Assembly: GCF_046602855.1 (NCBI RefSeq)
Contig: NZ_JBKINJ010000002.1
Span: 248,001-312,000 of the forward strand
From: Gracilimonas sp046602855
GTDB lineage: Bacteria; Bacteroidota; Rhodothermia; Balneolales; Balneolaceae
Direction: 5' to 3'
Length of the DNA: 64,000 nt
Part shown: positions 1 to 7,335 of the stretch, piece after piece
How the letters are laid out: each line of letters opens with the position of its first letter
Position numbering within the stretch: the first letter of the stretch is position 1
Made by a program: the position numbers and the translations under genes
The notes under the pieces: generated by a model
What the model was told of the DNA's origin: nothing
Database searches by the model: none
What the model saw: only the letters and a program-made list of their open reading frames with translations

Positions 1-657
1 GATGATCTAAAAACTAAAAGTAACAAAAGACCTTTGCAGCGGGTTATTTTCATGTCAGCATTGAGCCTCTGCCTGATACTTCTGCCTTTCTTTATATTGA
101 TCAAAACCTCTGTGTTCCTAAATAACAACCATCAGGTTAATGGATGGATAGCTCTGGGTATCGGTATCATTATTACGATACTGTTATTGCTGGCTTACTT
201 ATTGTTTGTTTTCAAAAAAATGCCCCATAAGGGTTTGGTTTTAAAATACGGATCGATCAGTATCTCTGTCGTTGTAATATCATTCTGCATCTATGGATTG
301 ATCTATCTGTCTTCCGTTAATACTAAAACCGAAACCGTCAGAAGTTACTACAGAAGTCTTCACCCAATACTCAGGGTAGCCGTAACCACCGTGTCTTTGG
401 CCGACCGTGATTTTGTGATCACAGATATAAAACGAAGTCCTGATGATTATCTCGCCATGGGTTTATCACCCAGACAACACTCCAGGCATTACCCTCAAGA
501 AAACGGTTATGTCTATGCTATTGATATAAGAACCATAGACAAAAGCGAGATCAGAAATCGACTCCTTGAATTCAGTTTTTACGCTTTGGGTTTCGATACT
601 CGTCGCCACACCGGAACAGCGGATCACCTGCATATTTCACTGCCATTATCCTACTAA
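1..657 (+). CDS. Membrane-anchored M15-peptidase-like protein (5' end probably outside window)
   Basis: The frame is open back to base 1, and the residues before the first possible starts (TTG at 34, ATG at 52) are hydrophilic and plausible as coding, so the true start may lie left of the window. Three hydrophobic segments follow (roughly residues 8-30, 36-60 and 70-92 counted from the TTG). The soluble C-terminal part has RSPDDYLAMGLSPRQHSRH, then YAIDIR, then TADHLHISLP near the end. An RS...G.S...SRH...DI...HLH order is what M15 D-Ala-D-Ala carboxypeptidase/endolysin domains show, where His, Asp and His bind zinc. I infer a membrane-tethered peptidoglycan peptidase-like protein. The family is recognised by motif order only; it could be an inactive relative. 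Confidence 0.5.
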   Translation, partial: DDLKTKSNKRPLQRVIFMSALSLCLILLPFFILIKTSVFLNNNHQVNGWIALGIGIIITILLLLAYLLFVFKKMPHKGLVLKYGSISISVVVISFCIYGLIYLSSVNTKTETVRSYYRSLHPILRVAVTTVSLADRDFVITDIKRSPDDYLAMGLSPRQHSRHYPQENGYVYAIDIRTIDKSEIRNRLLEFSFYALGFDTRRHTGTADHLHISLPLSY

Positions 658-740
658 GTCATAAGGCTTTTAGCTTGTTTCTGTCTAATATAATTGCGAC
701 CATCATACACGCCTAAAATCAAGCATGGAGAATTTGGAAT

Positions 741-2147
741 ATGTCTAATTATAAATTTTATGAACAGGTAAATTTAAATTTTGATAAAGCAGCTCAGTAT
801 ACCCGATTTGACAAGGGGATACTTGCACAGATCAAAATGTGCAACACGGTATACCACGTAGCTTTTCCTCTCCGTCGTGATGATGGAACTGTTGAGGTAA
901 TCGAAGGATGGCGGGTTGAACACAGTCATCACAAGACACCGACTAAAGGCGGAATCCGCTACAGTCACAAAGTGGATGAGGATGAAACCATGGCACTTGC
1001 CGCTCTGATGTCCTATAAATGTGCCATAGTAGACGTTCCTTTCGGAGGCGCAAAGGGTGGTGTTAAGATCAGTACTAGAGAATACTCTGAATCTGAACTT
1101 GAACGCATTACGCGCCGCTACACCTACGAGTTGATTAAAAAAGGATTTATAGGACCGGGAATTGATGTGCCTGCTCCCGATTACGGTACCGGAGCCAGAG
1201 AAATGGGATGGATCCTTGATACTTATCGACAGATGAAGGATGATCTGAACGCAGAAGCCTGCGTAACAGGTAAGCCCATTCAGCAAGGTGGTGTTCGTGG
1301 ACGAACCGAGGCAACAGGCCGAGGCGTTTATTTCGGGATCCGGGAAGCCTGTAATAATAAGAAAGACATGAAAGATATTGGTCTGGAAACAGGGGTTGAA
1401 GGTAAGACCTTTGTGGTACAGGGTCTTGGTAATGTAGGGTATCATGCTGCAAAATACATGACCGAAGCCGGCGCCAAGCTGGTAGGTATCGCTGAAATTG
1501 AAGGTTCTATCTATGATGAGAATGGCATCGATCTTGAGAGACTGATGGCATATCGTATGGATAAAAATACTATTCTCGGTTTTGATGGCACAACCGAGTT
1601 AAAAAACCGGGACGATGCTTTTTACCTTGATTGTGATATTCTGATTCCTGCTGCCCTCGAAAGTCAGCTTACCGGTGACAATGCCGCAAAAGTTAAAGCC
1701 AAGATCATTGCTGAGGCTGCCAACGGTCCTACCACAGCTGATGGCCACGATATTATGAAGAAACGAGGTGCACTGATCATTCCCGATACGTACATGAATG
1801 CGGGTGGTGTGGTCGTTTCCTATTTCGAATGGCTAAAGAATATTCAGCACGTGCGCTATGGCAGAATGAGTAAGCGTTTTGATGAAACCAGCTACAAGAA
1901 GATACTTGGAGTGATCGAAAATATATCTGACCGTAAATTCACGGAAGTGGAACTGGAATCACTCGCGCACGGCGCCGATGAATACGATCTCGTTGACTCC
2001 GGACTGGAAGAGACCATGATCACATCATACCAGCAAATTGCTGAAGTTCGCAACGAACATAATCTGGATGATCTGAGAACCGCTGCCTACATCAGTGCCA
2101 TTAACAAGATCGGCACCATGTATGAGCAGATGGGTATCTTCCCGTGA
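741..2147 (+). CDS. gdhA: Glu/Leu/Phe/Val dehydrogenase (glutamate dehydrogenase)
   Basis: Oxidative deamination of glutamate to 2-oxoglutarate (or the reverse amination), linking nitrogen assimilation and amino-acid breakdown; cytosolic. At 468 residues it has the normal family length. The signature VPFGGAKGGV (about residues 99-108) contains the catalytic lysine, and the N-terminal GGIRY segment matches the substrate domain. A Rossmann nucleotide fold begins with VVQGLGNVG (about residue 224), and the following GIAEIEGS places an acidic residue where NAD-preferring enzymes usually carry one. A GGAG lies 10 nt before the ATG. A hairpin follows at 2189-2212, so it is probably monocistronic. 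The long antisense frames over it are shadows. Family assignment is firm; cofactor preference is inferred. Confidence 0.93.
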   Translation: MSNYKFYEQVNLNFDKAAQYTRFDKGILAQIKMCNTVYHVAFPLRRDDGTVEVIEGWRVEHSHHKTPTKGGIRYSHKVDEDETMALAALMSYKCAIVDVPFGGAKGGVKISTREYSESELERITRRYTYELIKKGFIGPGIDVPAPDYGTGAREMGWILDTYRQMKDDLNAEACVTGKPIQQGGVRGRTEATGRGVYFGIREACNNKKDMKDIGLETGVEGKTFVVQGLGNVGYHAAKYMTEAGAKLVGIAEIEGSIYDENGIDLERLMAYRMDKNTILGFDGTTELKNRDDAFYLDCDILIPAALESQLTGDNAAKVKAKIIAEAANGPTTADGHDIMKKRGALIIPDTYMNAGGVVVSYFEWLKNIQHVRYGRMSKRFDETSYKKILGVIENISDRKFTEVELESLAHGADEYDLVDSGLEETMITSYQQIAEVRNEHNLDDLRTAAYISAINKIGTMYEQMGIFP

Positions 2148-2188
2148 TCTGACAGTTCGTTAGCTATTTTAATTTCTATTAAAACCCT

Positions 2189-2212
2189 AGGGGCGTATCG
2201 ACATACGTCCCT
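2189..2212 (+). terminator. Hairpin after glutamate dehydrogenase gene
   Basis: Ten-base arms AGGGGCGTAT and ATACGTCCCT with one mismatch surround a CGAC loop, followed by CTTTGTTTATA. It sits 41 nt after the gdh stop and 20 nt before the symporter start. The GTAGGGGC core is the same as in the perfect 40-bp palindrome at 5191-5230, so it may be a repeat serving as a weak terminator. Confidence 0.5.
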
Positions 2213-2232
2213 ACTTTGTTTATAATAGGCGC

Positions 2233-3726
2233 ATGGAAGAATTCAACACAGTTACAATTGAAGGTAGCGGGTACGTGCTGGCCGCATTTATCGGATATCT
2301 TGTGATCCTTATCGGGATCGGAATCTATTCTGCACGGTTTTCATCCGAAGGAATATCTGAATTCTTCATCGGTGGACGAAAGATGAACCGACTAGTGGTG
2401 GCTCTTTCCGCCGTGGTTTCAGGCCGAAGCGCATGGTTGCTTCTTGGGGTGACCGGCATGGCTTATGCACAGGGCGCTTCTGCATTATGGGCGGCTGTTG
2501 GTTACATCGTGGTCGAGTGGTTCCTTTTCATGTACTACGCCAAACGGCTTCGAAAATTTTCGGAACGCTACGATTGTATTACCGTCCCCGATTTCTTTGC
2601 CGAACGCTTTGATGACAAAAATGGAAGTCTTCGTGCTATTTTGGTCATCATCTTCCTGATCTTTATGGTAGGATATGTATCCTCCCAGTTTGTTGCCGGC
2701 GGAAAAGCTTTCGCTTCCAGCTTTGGAATTACACAAACGAATGGGGTCATACTTTCAGCCATTATCATTCTTCTCTACACCGTATTAGGCGGTTTTATGG
2801 CTGTCAGCCTCACCGATACCATTCAGGCCTTTTTCATGATCATTGCTTTAGTTTTTTTACCCATCATCGCCATCTGGAATCTGGGCGGATGGAACATGAT
2901 GGCCGAACAGCTCACCCTGCACGAGATAGGTTTTCTGGATCCCTTTGCCCTTGGTTTTGGTGCTTTCATTGGCTTTGTGGGCATCGGACTCGGTTCACCC
3001 GGTAATCCCCATATTCTTTCCCGGTATATGTCCATAGATGATGCCAAGCAGCTTAAATATGCTGCCTATGTTGGCACTTTCTGGAATGTGATGATGGCTG
3101 CAGGTGCCGTAATGATCGGGCTCGTCGGCCGGGCTTACTTCCCTGAGGTCTCCATGCTTCCGGGTGGTGATACTGAAAACTTGTATCCTTTGCTGGCTCA
3201 GACCCAGCTTCACCCAATATTATTTGGAATTGTGATCGCTTCTATATTTGCGGCCATTATGTCTACGGCCGATTCCCAATTATTAGTAGCTGCCTCAAGT
3301 GTAGTTCGTGATATCTATGACAAGCTTATCAAAAAAGACGAAGATCTTTCACAGAAAAAACTGGTGCTATACAGCCGTATTGTGGTAGTTATTTTAGTGA
3401 TCATATCTTTGATATTCGGCTTGGTTGCCGAGAATATTGTCTTCTGGCTGGTGTTGTTTGCCTGGGCAGGCTTGGGAGCTTCTATTGGCCCAACATCCAT
3501 CATGGCTCTATATTGGAAGAAAACCACCAAGGCCGGTGTTATTGCCGGGCTCCTAACCGGAACTTTAGTGACCATCATCTGGTATTTCGTACCCGTTTTG
3601 AAAGACAACATGTACGAACTCATTCCGGGTTTTTCCCTAGGCCTATTCGCCACCTGGATCGTGAGTAAATTCACCCAAACGCCTGAAAAGATCGAAGAAC
3701 ATTTTGAGGAAATGGTACGGGAGTAG
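2233..3726 (+). CDS. putP: Sodium:solute symporter, proline-type (SSS family)
   Basis: A 497-residue inner-membrane protein with about 13 hydrophobic segments, typical of the sodium/solute symporter (SLC5) family. FFIGGRKMN near residue 48 and SAWLLLGVTGMAYAQG near residue 72 match the PutP-type TM2 region that binds sodium and proline. STADSQLLVAASSVVRDIYDKL near residue 346 is the characteristic PutP TM8/loop signature. It probably imports proline or another small osmolyte/amino acid with Na+; substrate is inferred. The ATG follows GGCGC weakly. A family B repeat with inverted ends lies between it and the convergent Mrp gene. Confidence 0.85.
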   Translation: MEEFNTVTIEGSGYVLAAFIGYLVILIGIGIYSARFSSEGISEFFIGGRKMNRLVVALSAVVSGRSAWLLLGVTGMAYAQGASALWAAVGYIVVEWFLFMYYAKRLRKFSERYDCITVPDFFAERFDDKNGSLRAILVIIFLIFMVGYVSSQFVAGGKAFASSFGITQTNGVILSAIIILLYTVLGGFMAVSLTDTIQAFFMIIALVFLPIIAIWNLGGWNMMAEQLTLHEIGFLDPFALGFGAFIGFVGIGLGSPGNPHILSRYMSIDDAKQLKYAAYVGTFWNVMMAAGAVMIGLVGRAYFPEVSMLPGGDTENLYPLLAQTQLHPILFGIVIASIFAAIMSTADSQLLVAASSVVRDIYDKLIKKDEDLSQKKLVLYSRIVVVILVIISLIFGLVAENIVFWLVLFAWAGLGASIGPTSIMALYWKKTTKAGVIAGLLTGTLVTIIWYFVPVLKDNMYELIPGFSLGLFATWIVSKFTQTPEKIEEHFEEMVRE

Positions 3727-3761
3727 AATCTTGATTTCCGAATGATCGATCTGTGAATTAC

Positions 3762-3914
3762 CGTTGTCATTCTGAATGAAGTGGGGATCAATGTAGATTT
3801 ATAAGGCTAAAGCGAAGGATATCAAAGTGTAAACTACCTATCAGAGCAAGCTTTGAGATCCCTCGTGTTAAGCATTTAACCCCTTGCAACCCGATACCCA
3901 CTCGGGATGACACC
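3762..3914. repeat. Dispersed repeat, family B (divergent copy)
   Basis: Begins GTCATTCTGAATGAAGTGGGG and ends CACTCGGGATGAC, so the ends are imperfect inverted repeats. The inner AAAGCGAAGGATATCAAA and TTTGAGATCCCTCG also pair. It fills the gap between the convergent symporter and Mrp genes and is related to copies at 33.7, 41.3, 42.9, 43.5 and 50.1 kb. Confidence 0.75.
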
Positions 3915-3940
3915 TTCGTGTTTGTGTGGTGAATTGATTA

Positions 3941-5068
3941 CTAAGACCGGAACTTGATATCCACCTTTTTATTGGTTCCCTGTTCCTTGGTTCGGATAGC
4001 CAGTTGCTGCTGCATGTTACCGGTTACTTCCATCAGAGCAGTTGCGGCCGGTGATTCGGAATCATCCAGAACGATCGGTTTACCTGAATCACCGCCTTCA
4101 CGCAGGGTTTGCTGTATGGGCACTTCACCTAATACAGGCACGTTCATTTCCTCCGCCAGGTGCGACGCCCCGCCTTCACCGAAGATATAGTATTTTTTGT
4201 CCGGCATATCAGGTGGAGTGAAATAAGCCATATTTTCGACCATCCCAAGCACCGGAACATTAACCTTTTTAAACATGGCCACTCCTTTGCGTGCGTCATC
4301 AAGGGCCACAGTTTGTGGGGTAGATACGATCACAGCTCCCGTTAGCGGAACCGTCTGAACAATAGTAAGCTGAATATCTCCGGTTCCGGGAGGAAGATCC
4401 AATATCAAATAATCGAGTTCACCCCATTCTACATCGGTCATAAATTGTTTCACGGCACTAGTCACCATTGGTCCACGCCACACCATGGCCTGATCCACGT
4501 CTACCAAAAAACCCATTGACACCAATTTGATGCCATATTTTTCATGTGGCACCAATTTCTTTTGAGTGGTGATATTTGGCCGATCATGAATATTGAACAT
4601 GGTCGGGATGCTTGGTCCATAGATATCAGTATCCATAAGTCCTACTTTTTCTCCGCGCTTGGCCAATGTCGCAGCAATATTCACGGCTACAGTAGATTTG
4701 CCCACCCCGCCTTTACCTGAAGCCACCGCAATGATATTCTTAACGCCTGGTAGTATCTGAGGCTGCTGCGCCTGTTGCTGCTTCTGCGGATCCGAGTCCT
4801 CCATCTTCCGCTTCAGCGATAAATTCACCGCTGTTTGAATATCCACGATAGCTTCCTTATCAATGAATTTGTGTATGGCTTCCTCACACTTTTCGCGAAG
4901 CTGTTCTTCCAGTGCCTCATCCTTTTCCGGAAACTCGAGGGTGAAAGAGATGTATTTGTCCTGGGCGATCACGTCCTGAACCATATCGAGTGAAATAAGA
5001 TCGCGTTGTTCCTTGGGGTGCAAAACCTGACTGAGGGCTGATTTTACCTGTTCTCTATTTATTGACAT
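3941..5068 (-). CDS. apbC: Mrp/NBP35-family P-loop ATPase (iron-sulfur carrier type)
   Basis: 375 residues. An N-terminal DUF59/MIP18-like domain (about 1-85) is followed by a glutamine-rich linker (about 95-108) and a MinD/Mrp ATPase domain with the deviant Walker A ASGKGGVGKST near residue 116, DTDIYGPSIP, and DLPPGTGD. Family members (ApbC/Mrp, Nbp35) carry and transfer Fe-S clusters. The usual C-terminal CxxC, which should follow ENMAYF, is absent: the sequence reads ENMAYFTPPDMPDKKYY. So the family is certain, but cluster binding through that motif is not supported. The gene is single, with a start at MSINREQVK. The divergent neighbour begins 400 nt away. Confidence 0.88.
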   Translation of the reverse strand: MSINREQVKSALSQVLHPKEQRDLISLDMVQDVIAQDKYISFTLEFPEKDEALEEQLREKCEEAIHKFIDKEAIVDIQTAVNLSLKRKMEDSDPQKQQQAQQPQILPGVKNIIAVASGKGGVGKSTVAVNIAATLAKRGEKVGLMDTDIYGPSIPTMFNIHDRPNITTQKKLVPHEKYGIKLVSMGFLVDVDQAMVWRGPMVTSAVKQFMTDVEWGELDYLILDLPPGTGDIQLTIVQTVPLTGAVIVSTPQTVALDDARKGVAMFKKVNVPVLGMVENMAYFTPPDMPDKKYYIFGEGGASHLAEEMNVPVLGEVPIQQTLREGGDSGKPIVLDDSESPAATALMEVTGNMQQQLAIRTKEQGTNKKVDIKFRS

Positions 5069-5190
5069 AGACTATTTAAACCTGAATCTGATGAACGGTC
5101 ATAATTTTATTTCGGGCGCTAAAGATAAGTATTATTAGCATGAGATATGAAAACGGAAAGGAAGCGAACTGGCGTTCCTTGTAAAGAATA

Positions 5191-5230
5191 AAACCCGTAG
5201 GGGCAATTCATGAATTGCCCCTACGGGTTT
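5191..5230. repeat. Perfect 40-bp palindrome
   Basis: Bases 5191-5210 (AAACCCGTAGGGGCAATTCA) are exactly reverse-complementary to 5211-5230, with no loop. It lies in the 404-nt divergent gap between the Mrp and gcvT genes, about 120 nt upstream of the Mrp start. It could extrude as a cruciform or form a hairpin in RNA. Otherwise the gap 5069-5472 holds only a possible -7 element (5388-5395) and nothing else I recognise. Confidence 0.9.
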
Positions 5231-5387
5231 GGAATTGGTGACCACAAATGGTAGGACGTGGCGGATTTAACTGAATGACCGATAGATCGATCTGGGGACA
5301 TATTGATGGATCGGCCAATCATTATCCCATTAAACAAACATTCCCAAGAAATAGCTATGTTATGCCGATTTTTGGTTTACAAACCCG

Positions 5388-5395
5388 TACCTTTG
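5388..5395 (+). promoter_or_regulatory. Candidate -7 element for the gcvT run
   Basis: TACCTTTG matches the Bacteroidota sigma-A -7 consensus TAnnTTTG. It lies 77 nt before the gcvT ATG. A TTTGG is present upstream, but at shorter than normal spacing (13 nt), so the -33 half is weak. No glycine riboswitch is visible in this leader. Confidence 0.35.
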
Positions 5396-5472
5396 AGGTC
5401 AATGAATTTTCAGGGTTGCACAGATATATACAAAAATAACACCCTCTTAAACAATACAGTCTGATTTCAGTT

Positions 5473-6573
5473 ATGCCAAAGCAAACACCATTTTACGACC
5501 TTCATAAAAAAGCCGGTGCCAAGCTGGTGGATTTTGCCGGATTTGAGATGCCGGTTCAGTATGCCGGAATTAAGTCCGAACACGCTGCCGTGCGTGAACG
5601 GGTCGGCATGTTTGATGTGTCGCATATGGGAGAATTTTACATCAGCGGACCTGAAGCGCTGGATCTGATCCAGAAAGTAACGGTGAATGATGCATCCAAA
5701 CTGACGGAAGGTAAAGCTCAGTACACGTGTATGTGTTATGACGATGGTGGTATCGTGGATGACCTGATCGTTTACAAACTCTTTGATGATGCCGGCTACA
5801 TGGCTGTGGTCAATGCTTCGAATATTGAAAAGGACCTTAACTGGATCCTGGATAATAATTCCTTTGACGCAGAAGTAAAGGATCAATCAGATGATACCTG
5901 CCTGCTTGCAGTACAAGGACCAAAGTCTATCGAGACCTTACAAAAACTGACACACCTTGATCTGAGTGAGATAGGTTTTTACTCTTTTAAAATGGGTAGC
6001 CTGGCTGGCATGGATAACGTAGTATTTTCGGCTACAGGTTACACCGGCGAAAAGGGATTTGAGCTGTATTTTGATAAAAATCAGGTGAATCCTGAAAAAG
6101 TCTGGAATTCCATCATGGAAGCAGGTGAGGAATTCGATATAGAACCATGCGGACTGGGAGCCCGAGATACCCTACGGCTTGAGATGGGTTATGCCCTCTA
6201 CGGCAACGACATCACCAAAAACACTCACCCACTGGAGGCAAGACTTGGATGGATCACTAAATTTGACAAAGGAGACTTCATCGCGAAAGATGTGCTCTTG
6301 CAAAAGAAAGAAGAAGGGCTAAAACGACAGCTTGTGGGCTTCACAGTTGAGGGCAAACGTAATATTCCGCGTCAGGGTTACGAAATTCAAAATGCCGACG
6401 GTGAGACTATAGGTGAAGTTACAAGCGGAACAATGTCAATTACTTTGGGTACAGGTATTGGAATGGGCTATGTGGCTAAAGAGTATGCGGCTGAGGGAAC
6501 AGATATTCAGATCGTCATTCGGAATAAAACAGCTAAAGCTACGGTTACCCGACCTCCATTTATCAAAAAATAA
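5473..6573 (+). CDS. gcvT: Aminomethyltransferase (glycine cleavage system T protein)
   Basis: Transfers the methylene carbon from the aminomethyl-lipoyl H protein to tetrahydrofolate, releasing ammonia, in glycine breakdown. At 366 residues it has normal length. FAGFEMPVQYAGIKSEHAAVR near residue 22, MFDVSHMGEF near residue 45, and GLGARDTLRLEMGYALYGND near residue 230 are classic GcvT segments, and the C-terminal barrel with GEVTSGT.S is present. It starts a same-strand run: comB follows after 24 nt, and ftsK overlaps comB. No gcvH or gcvP is in the window. Start chosen at MPKQTPFYDLH, which aligns with the family N-terminus. Confidence 0.95.
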   Translation: MPKQTPFYDLHKKAGAKLVDFAGFEMPVQYAGIKSEHAAVRERVGMFDVSHMGEFYISGPEALDLIQKVTVNDASKLTEGKAQYTCMCYDDGGIVDDLIVYKLFDDAGYMAVVNASNIEKDLNWILDNNSFDAEVKDQSDDTCLLAVQGPKSIETLQKLTHLDLSEIGFYSFKMGSLAGMDNVVFSATGYTGEKGFELYFDKNQVNPEKVWNSIMEAGEEFDIEPCGLGARDTLRLEMGYALYGNDITKNTHPLEARLGWITKFDKGDFIAKDVLLQKKEEGLKRQLVGFTVEGKRNIPRQGYEIQNADGETIGEVTSGTMSITLGTGIGMGYVAKEYAAEGTDIQIVIRNKTAKATVTRPPFIKK

Positions 6574-6597
6574 ATCTTATAAACAGTTAGAGAGTAA

Positions 6598-7335
6598 ATG
6601 CCGGACATAAATTATATCGACGTATTCTTTTCGCTTCAGGCTTTTCAGGAAGAAGAGCTAAGGGGTAAAAGTGCGGTGATCATAGATGTACTTCGTGCTT
6701 CATCATCCATCACCACAGCCATTCATAACGGGGCCAAAAAAGTGATCCCGGTGGCAGATATGAGTGATGCCATGAAGATAGCCACCACCATGGATAACAA
6801 AGACTACCTGCTTTGCGGAGAAAAGGACGGTTCCAAGATCGAAGGTTATCATCTGGGGAATTCCCCGGCCGAGTACACGCGTGATGCAGTCAGAAATAAG
6901 ACGTTGATCTTTAACACTACTAACGGAACCAAGGCTATTAAAAAGGCCTCATTGGCGAATGAAGTATATGTCGGGACCTTTCTGAATCAGCAGAGCATTC
7001 TTAATGCTTTGAAAGAACATGATGATGAAGTGGTATTAATATGTTCAGGATGGCAGGGACGGCTTTCGATCGAAGACACCCTCTTTGCCGGATCACTTCT
7101 CCATTCCATCAGTGGAGGTCATCTGCCCGACTCAGCGAAAGACGGCGCAAAAGTAGCATTTGGTCTTTTCGAAAAATATGGGCATGATTTAGAGGGAGCT
7201 ATCAGTAAAAGTGATCATGCAAAAAGATTAGCTGAACTTGTCCCAAATGGTGATATTACATTCTGTTGCAAAGTAAATGAATTTGATGTGCTCCCCGGGA
7301 TGAGGGACGGAATTCTCAAAGATCTAAATGGCTAA
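6598..7335 (+). CDS. comB: 2-phosphosulfolactate phosphatase family protein
   Basis: 245 residues. AVIIDVLRASSSITTA near residue 25, AEYT around residue 92 and FNTTNGTKAI near residue 102 are characteristic of the ComB family (Mg-dependent acid phosphatase that makes sulfolactate from 2-phospho-3-sulfolactate). In methanogens this serves coenzyme M synthesis; in bacteria it can feed sulfolactate formation. No other sulfolactate or CoM gene is nearby, so the pathway is uncertain. The gene lies 24 nt after gcvT and its last 8 nt overlap the start of ftsK, pointing to one transcription unit with coupled translation. Confidence 0.85.
   Translation: MPDINYIDVFFSLQAFQEEELRGKSAVIIDVLRASSSITTAIHNGAKKVIPVADMSDAMKIATTMDNKDYLLCGEKDGSKIEGYHLGNSPAEYTRDAVRNKTLIFNTTNGTKAIKKASLANEVYVGTFLNQQSILNALKEHDDEVVLICSGWQGRLSIEDTLFAGSLLHSISGGHLPDSAKDGAKVAFGLFEKYGHDLEGAISKSDHAKRLAELVPNGDITFCCKVNEFDVLPGMRDGILKDLNG

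Noticed and set aside
774..1445. 223-codon open frame antisense to glutamate dehydrogenase
   Set aside because: It lies wholly inside a firmly identified gene, has no recognisable domain or signal, and its composition follows that gene's codon pattern.
5069..5472. Possible glycine riboswitch before gcvT
   Set aside because: None of the conserved glycine-aptamer blocks could be found in the leader; only a palindrome and a possible -7 element are present.
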